Source: Coraliomargarita sp965656715
Lineage (GTDB): Bacteria; Verrucomicrobiota; Verrucomicrobiia; Opitutales; Coraliomargaritaceae
Assembly: GCA_965656715.1 (NCBI GenBank)
Contig: CBFHLR010000015.1
Coordinates: 15,328 to 79,327, forward strand
Direction of reading: 5' to 3'
Length of the DNA stretch: 64,000 nt
The translations under genes were made by a program, and so were the position numbers. A model generated the notes under the pieces. It ran no database searches and was not told where the DNA came from. It saw only the letters and a program-made list of their open reading frames with translations. Below, piece after piece: positions 51,921-60,480 of this stretch; within the stretch, counting starts at the first letter, position 1, and every line of letters starts with the position of its first letter.

Positions 51921-53291
51921 CTACTGGTTCAGCAGACGCACGGCATGGACGGTCACCCCATCCGGAAGATCGATTGCGAGGCCGGTAAGCCCGCCTTGGT
52001 AGCCCGCTGCGACGGCCAGTTTGAGTGTCAGCGTTCTTCGGGATCCCTGTGGAAGTTCCGCACTCACGGATCGCTCCTGCTGCCAGCAAGCTTGGCGCCA
52101 CGCCCGCCACTCGCTCGGCTTCGAAGAGGCTTTCTCTGGAGGCGTGCCGCGCCAGAACAACTGCATGTTGCCACCCGACGTTGAGGAAAGCTCAAGTTGA
52201 ACACTCGCGGCATCTTCGGCGCGCCAGAACGTATACGGACTGATCAACCGAACCGGTCGACCTTTCTTCGTCGGGCTTGCCGTCAAGCCACCCTCTTTCG
52301 GGAGTGGCCAACCTGCGTCCGTTCCGTTCTGGTAGAACCAGCTGTTTCGGCTTGTCTCAAACGTCCAAGACGGCAGTTCGGCCTTGGCCGCGAGGCTCGC
52401 AGCCTCTCTTCGGATCTCCTCAAGACTGCCAAGGATCATGGTGCAGGAGTAGTCGTAGACAATGTTGTGATCCAAAATCTCCGTCGTCATGGGTGACATG
52501 TAGCCCGTATTCGTGGACTTTTCGTCGCCGACCCCGCGCTTCCTGCCAGCAAATCCTCCATGAAACTCCCGAACCTGTGGGACGCAGACCCCGAGCCCCG
52601 TGCCCTCATCATTGACCAGCGCGGCCCAGCGCTCCGTCGCCAGAAAGTTTACCCATGGCCAGGGCTCCTTATGACCGTTGCGGATCTCACGCAATGGCTC
52701 GCCCGTAAAGGGCTTATCACCGGTGTAAGTCATCAGCCTGTGCCACGGGCCGTTCACGTAGATCGCGGGGATCTCCTGGGGCTTTGCGGCATACTGCGTT
52801 TGGTCACTTCGGCTATTGGTCAATCGCGCATGATACACCAGCTTCGGACCATCTGAAGCGATGGTGATCGCCGTCTCCATCACGCACTCACCAGCATCGT
52901 TGTTCATGGGCCAAAGATTCGGGACCGTCTTGACATAGAGCGTGTCACCCTGCACCCGGTGCTCAAGCACTTCCGAACCGTTGTCAAACGCGTCCCCTGT
53001 CTGGATCGGGTTCCACGGAAAGTTGGCCCAATGCTTTGCCTTCTCCTTGCCCTCGCGCTGATAGTTCGGCGGTCCGGAATAGTAGGACTGCTGAATCTGC
53101 CGGCCCAAGTCGTGGGAGTTAATCAAGTTCGGGCCACCCGGCTCCGACACGTGCGTCACCGCTCCGCCCCACTTGAGGTTTACGCCTACGCGGATGTGCT
53201 CGTTTTCAACAAACGCCATCTCATCCTCCGCAACGTCTGCACGCATCGTGCCTGCAACCATTATACAACAAACCGTAATTATTAATCTCAT
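51921..53291 (-). CDS. Secreted protein of unrecognised family, beta-rich
   Basis: 456 residues, signal peptide (MRLIITVCCIMVAGTMRAD). The sequence looks like a beta-sandwich of the mutarotase-like type: HIRVGVNLKWGGAVTHVSEP, INSHDLGRQIQQSYYSGPPN, AITIASDGPKLVYHARLTN, AIYVNGPWHRLMTYTGDKP, then a C-terminal jelly-roll part (FWRAEDAASVQLELSS, RTLTLKLAVAAGYQG). It starts 4 nt after the stop of the GH106-like gene and is surely co-transcribed with it. A polysaccharide lyase, glycoside hydrolase or epimerase role is possible; I cannot assign one. Confidence 0.6.
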   Translation of the reverse strand: MRLIITVCCIMVAGTMRADVAEDEMAFVENEHIRVGVNLKWGGAVTHVSEPGGPNLINSHDLGRQIQQSYYSGPPNYQREGKEKAKHWANFPWNPIQTGDAFDNGSEVLEHRVQGDTLYVKTVPNLWPMNNDAGECVMETAITIASDGPKLVYHARLTNSRSDQTQYAAKPQEIPAIYVNGPWHRLMTYTGDKPFTGEPLREIRNGHKEPWPWVNFLATERWAALVNDEGTGLGVCVPQVREFHGGFAGRKRGVGDEKSTNTGYMSPMTTEILDHNIVYDYSCTMILGSLEEIRREAASLAAKAELPSWTFETSRNSWFYQNGTDAGWPLPKEGGLTASPTKKGRPVRLISPYTFWRAEDAASVQLELSSTSGGNMQLFWRGTPPEKASSKPSEWRAWRQACWQQERSVSAELPQGSRRTLTLKLAVAAGYQGGLTGLAIDLPDGVTVHAVRLLNQ

Positions 53292-53295
53292 TGTC

Positions 53296-56200
53296 TTATT
53301 TCAAGGTGTTAACCCAGCGAGTTTTCAGTTGGACGGATCCGATATTCGGTTTTCCTTCGGTGGTCGATGTCACGCGAACAGCGATTTGATTATTCCCCGT
53401 TTGCAGCGCGTCAGTGATGTCCAATTCAAACGGCGGCATCCAAAGCGTATCGAAGGTCTTTCCGTTGAGCGTGACCTGCGCCATAATTTCCACCTTGCCC
53501 AAGTCCAAGATCACTCGCTGGTCTTTGCCAATGCTTGAAGGGAGTTTGAACTCGGCGACGCGCGTTTCGGTGAAGCCTTCGTTATCGGTGGATGCGACTT
53601 TCCAACCCTCAATCTTCATCGATCTGGAATCGCTGTTGATGGATACCGAGCGCGTCGAACCATCGTTCATCGTAAGGGTATACCGTCCCGCCTGTCCACT
53701 TTCAGCGACGAGCTCGTTGTTCGCGTTATAGTAGAGATCGAGTTCAGTTACAGGCGCTGACGCTTTTAGGACCGAAGGCGCGGCCGCTTTTTCGCGGAAC
53801 AGCACGAAGAAGGAGTCGGCAGGATCGTTGACCTCGATTTCGATTTTGGTTCCGTGAGCCGTTTCTTCATAACGGGCAATCTTTTTGATCTCGCCGGTCA
53901 CCGGATTCATCAGCTCCGGTTGTTTGCCTTTGACGCGTAAGCTTACCGTAAACGGCCCCGCTTTTTCGAAGTTGGAGAGGAAGAACAGCTGTTGGTCGCC
54001 GAGTTTGCGTTGGATCCAACGGATCGAGCAAGACTCACCGGAAACCGCGGGCGGCAGATTTAACTGTTTCGCGCTGACAGGAACCGAGCGGATGATCTTG
54101 CCGCCTTTTTTCTCCAACGCAGCGATCCGCTTCTGGATGTGTGGGCGGATGTATTTGAGTGTCTGCGGGATCGCCATGACTGGCCAGCTGGCTGAAATCC
54201 GGTTAGGATCATTTTCATCGTAGGTCACCCAGTTGCCGTCCACGACATCGAGTTTGCGCAGAATCGCGTCGGAGCCGACGTAATCAAATTGGTAACCGTT
54301 TGGAACCGGGTTGGCGGGTCCAGTCATCTGTGGTGCGAAGTCGCCAATGTAAACCAGCACATCGTTGGCCGGATCGCCCCATTGCAACATCGTGTGGCAA
54401 CGCTGCAGATAATTGATCCAGCTCTGCGATTCGTTAAACCAGGGCGTGTTGCGGTGAAAGGCGGTGCCAAAGCCGGGGTTCTTTCCGGGCATGCCGCCAT
54501 CACGCGGCTGGTGCGCATAGACGTGCAGGACAAAGTGGTTGATGCCATCGGAGAACATCCATTCCCCACGCGCCTTAAAGCTGTATGGGGTATCCGCAAG
54601 ATCCAGCCCACTGGTAAATGCTTCCGCATAGGTTTGCCGTTTCCCGTAGGTATGTGCCACCGAGCTGGCGGCACGACACTCGACCAAGCCCAGGTTACCG
54701 GAGGACCAGAACTCGCCGGCAACTTGATCGGCATGACCGCCGTAGATAGAGAAGTCGCCGGGGAAGCCCTTGTGCCCATACGGCTCACACCACAGCACCA
54801 AATTATGTGCGTGTGCCGCATCACGGAGCCCCGCAATGTAGTTTTCGGCAATCATATCGGCAACGGTTCGGCGTAAGTCCCAAAGGAATTGATCCGATTT
54901 TTGGGCGCTATCAATGACCGTGCCGGTAAAGGTCGGCAGGAGTCGAATTGGATTATAGCCGTTACGCTTTTCGAATTCGGCAGCGAAGCCGTCGGTCCAG
55001 TTCTGAGCGCCGACTTCGTAGCTGTCGATGGTGACACCCTTGAACGCGGCTCGTTCTTCGGGGCCCATTTGCTCGATTAGTGAGCCGATATAGGCATCGA
55101 AATGATGGCGTGTGTGCTCACGGCTCATCTTATCCACTTCCAGGCCGCGCGCTTCCACAGGAGCGGTTTTGTTCTGCTTCCGGGTGGAGATCATCCCAAA
55201 ATAAAGGACGCGCCACTCCCCTTCCGGTAGCGTGCACGTCAACACACCGTCTGCACCGAGCTGGTCCGTGAGGTCGAGTATCTGCTGTTGCGAGATGAGA
55301 ACAGAGGCATCCTTCGGCTCAGCGGTATCCTCAAACATGTAGGCGTCCCAAGGGGGCGTCGACGAGCGATGCATACGCCCGAGTTGTTTATTCAGCACCT
55401 GTGTAATTCTCGGCTCAGAAGAAAGCGTCACCACAGCGGGAGGCGCGGGCTTAGCCGCCTTCTTCTGCTTTTTCCTGGTTCGCGGTGCTTGCGGCTTTTC
55501 ATAATCGAGTTCAAAGCGCTGCGCAGTCACATCAGGAAAGCTAAAGCTCTGAGCAGCATCGGCCAGAAACCCGCTATTCGTCCCACCCGCCTCAATATCG
55601 AGCGTGGCGACCAACTCACGCGTTCCATTGCGGACCGCAAACAAAGAGCCTTTCAGCCCACCCTCAATGAGCAAGGAGCGAGCGGTAAACGGCTTTACGT
55701 GTGAGAATAGGTATTGTGTCTCAGTGCGCTGCCCGCGAATCGAGACCGTGTTGCGCTTGGGAATCGCCAGCACCGCGATGTCCTGACTGCCCTGCCCCGG
55801 AACTCCAGCGGCACGCACTTTCTGCTTAAAGGCGCCGCCCTTTGCTTCGAGCTCGTTCCAGATGACGCGCCGCATCGACTGCTCCGTTGTATTCCAAGGC
55901 CCACCTGACTGACTCCAGCCGGGGCAGTTGAAGAAATAGATCTCAACCCCGAACCGCTTTGCCTCGCGCAAGGCGTGCATTTTGAGTTCGCGCCATTCGG
56001 GCGACAGCACTTTGACCGGGGTCACTTTCCCTTGTGCGTTATCGGTCCTGGCACTCTTCCCCACATTGCCGATCATCGCTCCTGCGATGCCGACCTCAGC
56101 CATATTTTCGAGGTCTTTAGTGATGCCTGCTTTCGAGATATCCCCCTCCAACCAATACCAATAACACCAGGGTCTGGTTTCTGCTGATGGATTCTTAAAG

Positions 56201-56334
56201 TCCTCAATACCGTTGCTGATCCCCGGCTTAGCCGAGTCGAGCAGATTCTTCAAAGACTCCGGCGCGTGATCGGCGCGCGCACTCACCATAAGTAGGCACA
56301 AGACTGCCAGTTTGATGATCGTTGCTTTCTTCAT
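53296..56334 (-). CDS. GH106-like glycoside hydrolase (alpha-L-rhamnosidase family)
   Basis: 1012 residues from the ATG at 56332-56334, giving signal peptide ATIIKLAVLCLLMVSARAD; the longer frame runs into the promoter. The start of the domain (FKNPSAETRPWCYWYWLEGD, then LENMAEVGIAGAMIGN) and YFFNCPGWSQSGGPWNT are typical of GH106. Further family segments are FKGVTIDSYEVGAQNWTDGF (acidic residues), HNLVLWCEPYGHKGFPGD and VLHVYAHQPRDGGMPGKNPG. A C-terminal beta-domain (GKVEIMAQVTLNGKTFDTLW) resembles a galactose-binding fold. Known members release rhamnose; here another 6-deoxy sugar is also possible. Confidence 0.78.
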   Translation of the reverse strand: MKKATIIKLAVLCLLMVSARADHAPESLKNLLDSAKPGISNGIEDFKNPSAETRPWCYWYWLEGDISKAGITKDLENMAEVGIAGAMIGNVGKSARTDNAQGKVTPVKVLSPEWRELKMHALREAKRFGVEIYFFNCPGWSQSGGPWNTTEQSMRRVIWNELEAKGGAFKQKVRAAGVPGQGSQDIAVLAIPKRNTVSIRGQRTETQYLFSHVKPFTARSLLIEGGLKGSLFAVRNGTRELVATLDIEAGGTNSGFLADAAQSFSFPDVTAQRFELDYEKPQAPRTRKKQKKAAKPAPPAVVTLSSEPRITQVLNKQLGRMHRSSTPPWDAYMFEDTAEPKDASVLISQQQILDLTDQLGADGVLTCTLPEGEWRVLYFGMISTRKQNKTAPVEARGLEVDKMSREHTRHHFDAYIGSLIEQMGPEERAAFKGVTIDSYEVGAQNWTDGFAAEFEKRNGYNPIRLLPTFTGTVIDSAQKSDQFLWDLRRTVADMIAENYIAGLRDAAHAHNLVLWCEPYGHKGFPGDFSIYGGHADQVAGEFWSSGNLGLVECRAASSVAHTYGKRQTYAEAFTSGLDLADTPYSFKARGEWMFSDGINHFVLHVYAHQPRDGGMPGKNPGFGTAFHRNTPWFNESQSWINYLQRCHTMLQWGDPANDVLVYIGDFAPQMTGPANPVPNGYQFDYVGSDAILRKLDVVDGNWVTYDENDPNRISASWPVMAIPQTLKYIRPHIQKRIAALEKKGGKIIRSVPVSAKQLNLPPAVSGESCSIRWIQRKLGDQQLFFLSNFEKAGPFTVSLRVKGKQPELMNPVTGEIKKIARYEETAHGTKIEIEVNDPADSFFVLFREKAAAPSVLKASAPVTELDLYYNANNELVAESGQAGRYTLTMNDGSTRSVSINSDSRSMKIEGWKVASTDNEGFTETRVAEFKLPSSIGKDQRVILDLGKVEIMAQVTLNGKTFDTLWMPPFELDITDALQTGNNQIAVRVTSTTEGKPNIGSVQLKTRWVNTLK

Positions 56335-56398
56335 AAATCGACGTCGTCCACTATTTTTACTGTGCTCTGGGAGAATCCAGATGCAAAAAACGGCGCCC

Positions 56399-56445
56399 AA
56401 CATACCAGAGTTCATCAGACAGCACAACCCACCTAAATATGCGTG
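56399..56445 (-). promoter_or_regulatory. Class B operator-promoter for the GH106-like operon
   Basis: Operator 56428-56445 (right arm ATGCGTG perfect, left arm degenerate) abutting on the minus strand -35 TTGTGC (56422-56427); 17-nt spacer; -10 TATGTT (56399-56404). Confidence 0.68.
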
Positions 56446-56490
56446 GAGCGGGAGATGTATCATTCGACACAATCGTGCCGGATCGCCGAA

Positions 56491-56835
56491 TTAAAGCGGG
56501 CGAATTTCGATGCTGCGGATATGAATCGCCATCTCTTTATATGCTTCGCCAGCGTGAACCTGGATGGCGATGCTACCTTTAGCATGCGTGGTATCTTCTG
56601 CTGTGCCGACCAAATGTCCGTTCAGCCAGAGCGTGAAGGTCGAACCGTCGGCGATAAAACGGCCTTCGTTCCAGTCATCACGTTTTTCGAGTGACTCATC
56701 CATATTACCGATGATGAATTTTGTCTTTGGACAATAGAGCCCGCCACTAAATGACTTCGGGTCCTTTAGGATGTCGTATTGATAGCCCTTTCTCCCATTG
56801 AAGCGAAACCAGATACCCGTGTTTGCAGTCCTAGC
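56491..56835 (-). pseudogene. C-terminal fragment of a 3-keto-disaccharide hydrolase (DUF1080) domain
   Basis: From about 56835 the minus frame reads NTGIWFRFNGRKGYQYDIL, then ADGSTFTLWLNGHLVGTAED and AIHIRSIEIRPL, the second half of the DUF1080 concanavalin-like domain. The first half is absent: upstream sequence in this frame is out-of-frame GH29 coding sequence. The fragment begins 32 nt after the GH29 stop. Either a separate gene was deleted or the GH29 once carried this domain. DUF1080 enzymes cleave 3-keto-glycosides made by Gfo/Idh/MocA oxidoreductases, fitting the neighbouring gene. Confidence 0.7.
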
Positions 56836-56866
56836 CAGGAAGAGGAACAAACGACTGCATGTAAAT

Positions 56867-58696
56867 TTAGTTTTCCGCTCTGAGCACCAGTGTTGAAATC
56901 GCGATATTGTCGTTGCCGTCTCCGCCTTTGCACGAGAGCGTGAGTGTGCACTCTCCGGCGGGTAGCCGAATCGATCCACCCTGGAACACCTTCCATTCTC
57001 TTACACCGCCGGTAGCTTGCAGTGGCAGGGCAAGCCGTTCACCCCCCACCGACAGAGTAAAGGATTTGCCATCAAGCCCTTCGGCCGCAGCCGAAATCTC
57101 GACAGAATAGGCCCCTGCCTTTTCAACCCGCATCGGGTAACTGGCCGATCCGCCGTCTTTGATCCAGCGATACAGGCGGGAACGATGCCCCGGTTGCTGA
57201 TAATCATATCTCACGCCGCGACGGAGTTCGGCATCCTCCGGCTCCAGGCTGAACGATCCATCGGCCGAAGCGTATATTCGATACGGACTGACTCGCGGTT
57301 TGTCCTTGAAATCCAGAGCCAGTACGGTGGCCGTTTCATGAATCGCTTGCGTGGGAAGGCCTTTAAGCAAAATCTTTTCCGCTTCACGCTCCGCGAAAAT
57401 CCTGCGGTTGATGTCGCCGCCGAGCAGCATACAACGAACGGGCAGGTCTTCGAGACCGGGTACATATAGCTCTCCGGTGGCCGGCCAATCGAACACGTGC
57501 AGGTAGAGACGATGGGGGCCGTCAGCCAGCCTTTTGGATGTGGCCCGCCCCCAGGGAAGGTTGGAGAAAGGACCCGCCGTCGTCCCGTATATCGCTTCGC
57601 CGTTCACCTCCATCCACTGTCCCACCTTCCCGAAAAGTTCCAGGCTGATTGGATCGATGGAGCCGTCAGGCAGTGGCCCGACGTTGAGTAGATAGTTTCC
57701 CCCCTTGCTGACCGTTTCCACCAATCTTCGAATGAGCTGTTCGGACGTTTTAAAGTTCGGCGCATGCTTGCTCCAGCCCCATGTACTATTCAGCGTATCG
57801 CAGGTCTCCCAGTCGATGCCTTCAATACCCGTTGCCGGAATAACCTGTTCCGGCGTTGTAAAATCGCCAAACCAGTATTTTTCATAGGCCTCATCTTTTC
57901 TAAAGTCTTTCCCCCACAACCGGTTGTTAATCAGGATATCCGGCTGGTTGGCACGAACAAGTTCCACGAGTTTTTTCGCGCCCCACGCTTCGCCCTGAAA
58001 CTGGTTCCTTGAAAAATCCAGCCAGAGGACGTCAACAGCTCCATAGCGACCGTCGGTAACTTCATCCACCTGAGCATGCAGATAGTCGAGATAGCGGGAA
58101 AGAACCCTGCCATCCGCTTTTGCTCCGCGCACTTGGAGCGCACCCGTCCCGGCGGGTGCATCCGGGTGGTGCCAGTCCCACAAGGAATGATACACCCCCA
58201 CTCGCAATCCTTCTTCACGGAGGGCGGAGACAATCTCCCGGTGTAGATCCCGACCGGTTACATCCTTTGCATCGAATCGCGTCTGAGCTGAATCATGCAG
58301 AGAGAACCCTTCATGATGTTTTCCCGTAAATACCACATACTTCGCCCCGGCCTGTTTGGCCAACCGCGCCCATTGAGCAGAAAAGTCAGGAGCAGGCTTG
58401 AAACGGGGAAGCATCGTCGCCTCATATTCGTCCGCCAGAACACGTGCTTTCAACTGTATCCACTCTGCGCCAATCGGAAAGGTTTCATCCCCCCATTCCC
58501 CTTCCGCCGATGAATACAAACCCCAATGCACAAACATACCGAAACGGGCTTCTTTCCACCAGGCCATACGAGCCTGTCGTTCGGCAATCGACTCGGCATT
58601 CAGAATTAAGTTCTCTTCGATCTCTTCTGCGATTGCCGCTCCGCCCAGGGCGGAGCAGGCACCACATAAAAGTAACAGTGTTTTTATTCGTCTCAT
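56867..58696 (-). CDS. GH29 alpha-L-fucosidase
   Basis: 609 residues, signal peptide (TLLLLCGACSALGGAAIAE). GH29 landmarks: WWKEARFGMFVHWGLYSSAEGEW near 46, AKYVVFTGKHHEGFSLHDS near 115, catalytic nucleophile Asp in VDVLWLDFSRNQ near 220, TPEQVIPATG near 275, SKGGNYLLNVGPLPDGSI near 330. The last 150 residues form one or two beta-sandwich domains (YSVEISAAAEGLDGKSFTL) resembling a carbohydrate-binding module. It retains fucose with net retention in known members. It starts 8 nt after the oxidoreductase 58705-59895, in the same operon. Confidence 0.92.
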   Translation of the reverse strand: MRRIKTLLLLCGACSALGGAAIAEEIEENLILNAESIAERQARMAWWKEARFGMFVHWGLYSSAEGEWGDETFPIGAEWIQLKARVLADEYEATMLPRFKPAPDFSAQWARLAKQAGAKYVVFTGKHHEGFSLHDSAQTRFDAKDVTGRDLHREIVSALREEGLRVGVYHSLWDWHHPDAPAGTGALQVRGAKADGRVLSRYLDYLHAQVDEVTDGRYGAVDVLWLDFSRNQFQGEAWGAKKLVELVRANQPDILINNRLWGKDFRKDEAYEKYWFGDFTTPEQVIPATGIEGIDWETCDTLNSTWGWSKHAPNFKTSEQLIRRLVETVSKGGNYLLNVGPLPDGSIDPISLELFGKVGQWMEVNGEAIYGTTAGPFSNLPWGRATSKRLADGPHRLYLHVFDWPATGELYVPGLEDLPVRCMLLGGDINRRIFAEREAEKILLKGLPTQAIHETATVLALDFKDKPRVSPYRIYASADGSFSLEPEDAELRRGVRYDYQQPGHRSRLYRWIKDGGSASYPMRVEKAGAYSVEISAAAEGLDGKSFTLSVGGERLALPLQATGGVREWKVFQGGSIRLPAGECTLTLSCKGGDGNDNIAISTLVLRAEN

Positions 58697-58704
58697 AAAT
58701 TATA

Positions 58705-59895
58705 CTATATCGTATAAGGTATGCGGCGTTCGTAACTAAAAGTGCCGACCGTTTCGGCTTCTGTATCATTTGGGAAGGTCTCACTGACTGGATCAAAGGT
58801 TACCTTGCGGCCGAGCTTCCAACTGGTTGCGGCTGCGAAGCAAGCCATGTGACTATAGCGTGATACAGTTGAGTTGCTAACCGGCTGCTTGCGTGACTTT
58901 ACGCAGTCGAGGAAATTACGGGCATGATCGAGGGCATCCTGGCCGCTGAGTTTGTCATAGCTGCGCCCTTCGATCAGCTTTGGATCGCTGACGGAAATGG
59001 CCTTAAAGTCTCCGGCTTCGACCCAGCCTTGATCCCCTTCGAAGCGCACGGGGAGAGGTCCTTGCCCGGGGATCCACTCAGTCTTATTAGGACCTCTTGC
59101 CAGACGCATCACTAATTTGATGCCATCTGCGTAGGTTCCAGTCACGGTCGATCCATCCGTTTCATACTCGACGGGAGCCGTCTTTTCGGCATCGACTGCC
59201 CACTGACACAGGTCGACGGTGTGAGTGCCCCAATCCGGGAAGAGATAGGCTGCGCTAAAGCCACGATAGCCATGCCAGCCTTTCTTGAAATAGCCTGAGT
59301 TATACGGAACCATCGGCGCGGGACCCACCCACTTATCCCAATCAAGGGTCTCTGGATCAGGCAGTGGCTCTTCGGGAAGTGCCGCCTTGTAGTCAACCAA
59401 TTGGGCGATCCCGGCGTGAACGGTATGCAGCTTACCAAGTTTACCACTACGTGCGAGTTCCACTGCGAGTGCGAAATTCGGCACACTGCGGCGCTGGGTG
59501 CCGGCTTGAAAGATGCGCTTATGCTTGAGCACGGCTTCATCGAGTTCGCGGCATTCCTGAATATTCATTGCGCAGGGTTTTTCGCAATAGATGTCCTTAC
59601 CTGCACGCGCTGCATAAATCGATGCGGTGGCGTGCCAACGGTCGCCGGTGGCGATAAGCACGGCGTCGATATCATCCCGAGTGAGCACGTCTCCCATATC
59701 AACGTAGGNNNNNNNNNNNNNNNNNNNNNNNNNNNNNNNNNNNNNNNNNNNNNNNNNNNNNNNNNNNNNNNNNNNNNNNNNNNNNNNNNNNNNNNNNNNN
59801 NNNCCGAGCACCGAGCCGGGGATGATCATCGGCATGCCGGCAAGCACTGCGGCTTGCTTGATAAAGGTGCGTCGGGCTTGTTTCGGGAATTTCAT
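58705..59895 (-). CDS. Gfo/Idh/MocA family oxidoreductase with internal assembly gap
   Basis: Paralogue of 1-932: same Tat-like start (RRTFIKQAAVLAGMPMIIPG), same TGDRWHATASIYAARAGKDI and CEKPCAMNIQE, same QAGTQRRS segment. The 95 N at 59709-59803 replace the Rossmann region; the paralogue has 67 residues (201 bp) there, so the gap is about 106 bp too short and the frame across it is not meaningful. The complete C-terminus is visible (DHARNFLDCVKSRKQPV, SWKLGRKVTFD). It precedes GH29 and probably acts on fucosides or the released sugar, possibly forming 3-keto derivatives. Confidence 0.88.
   Translation of the reverse strand: MKFPKQARRTFIKQAAVLAGMPMIIPGSVLXXXXXXXXXXXXXXXXXXXXXXXXXXXXXXXXXYVDMGDVLTRDDIDAVLIATGDRWHATASIYAARAGKDIYCEKPCAMNIQECRELDEAVLKHKRIFQAGTQRRSVPNFALAVELARSGKLGKLHTVHAGIAQLVDYKAALPEEPLPDPETLDWDKWVGPAPMVPYNSGYFKKGWHGYRGFSAAYLFPDWGTHTVDLCQWAVDAEKTAPVEYETDGSTVTGTYADGIKLVMRLARGPNKTEWIPGQGPLPVRFEGDQGWVEAGDFKAISVSDPKLIEGRSYDKLSGQDALDHARNFLDCVKSRKQPVSNSTVSRYSHMACFAAATSWKLGRKVTFDPVSETFPNDTEAETVGTFSYERRIPYTI
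59709..59803. other. Assembly gap (95 N)
   Basis: Inside the oxidoreductase 58705-59895, in a part nearly identical to the paralogue at the left window edge; probably an assembly break caused by the duplication. Confidence 0.97.
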
Positions 59896-59902
59896 GAGAT
59901 AC

Positions 59903-59968
59903 TTATCGTTTTAAATCAGGGTTCATTGGCTCACGGCGCTTCAGCGGAGCAATGAGATCGTTTTTGGA
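59903..59968 (-). pseudogene. 3' relic of the cupin gene
   Basis: The minus frame reads SKNDLIAPLKRREPMNPDLKR and a TAA, aligning with the cupin C-terminus at 940-1006 (SKTDPIVMLKHFGPMNPDLNL). The 7-nt spacing to the following oxidoreductase start is the same in both places. Upstream of this the similarity ends. Confidence 0.85.
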
Positions 59969-59999
59969 TACACAGTGCTTTCGCTTTCATACTGCCATA

Positions 60000-60046
60000 T
60001 TTATAGTTGATAACAGCCCAACTGACAACCCGCATGTTTATGCGTG
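60000..60046 (-). promoter_or_regulatory. Class B operator-promoter for the oxidoreductase-GH29 operon
   Basis: Operator CCCGCATGTTTATGCGTG (60029-60046) abutting on the minus strand -35 TTGTCA (60023-60028); 17-nt spacer; -10 TATAAA (60000-60005). The leader contains the cupin relic. Confidence 0.78.
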
Positions 60047-60182
60047 GCATCGGGCACAGGATAGAGTCGGCCAGACCTTGAATTGGTATTACTGCGCCCT
60101 CTCCGCATGGCGAGGTCACGAGGCACGAAAAAAAAGGTTCTTCGTCACTTTCTGGGGAAATTGCGTTACTGTTTGTTCTCAG

Positions 60183-60328
60183 GGAGGGACGACCTCCGTG
60201 TCGTCCGCAGTGAATCAGGAGAATACTATAGGGCTGCATATCTGGCTTATGAGAATTCATATTCATCTGATCACTAGAATCCTAATGATCCCTTGAAGGC
60301 GTGCGGACGACACGGAGGTCGTCCCTCC
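60183..60328. repeat. REP-like pair: 26-bp perfect inverted repeat of a hairpin sequence
   Basis: Copies at 60183-60208 and 60303-60328 are exact reverse complements over 26 bp. Each contains its own hairpin GGACGAC-6-GTCGTCC. 94 bp separate them. No gene is seen in the stretch 60047-60407. Confidence 0.75.
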
Positions 60329-60407
60329 ATTGAGATCCAATGCATTAATGAAATCTGTGTTCACCTGCGTTATTTAACGACTTTCCCCAGAGTTTGACGA
60401 TGAACCC

Positions 60408-60475
60408 AAAAAAGCCCCCCACAGACCAGCTGCGAGAGGCTTTCCCCTATATATATTATATTATCCCCTAATATA
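60408..60475 (-). terminator. Terminator of the second PEP-CTERM gene (tandem hairpins)
   Basis: Minus strand: AT hairpin (TATATTA/TAATATA), then GCCTCTCGCAG-CTGGT-CTGTGGGGGGC and a TTTTTT run; nearly identical to 45153-45215. Confidence 0.85.
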
Positions 60476-60480
60476 AAAAA

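Noticed and set aside
56491..56979. Complete 162-residue DUF1080 gene
   Set aside because: Only the last 110 residues match the domain; the beginning is out-of-frame GH29 coding sequence.
59931..60266. 111-codon minus-strand frame
   Set aside because: Runs through the cupin relic in a different frame, a promoter and a REP-like hairpin; no family resemblance.
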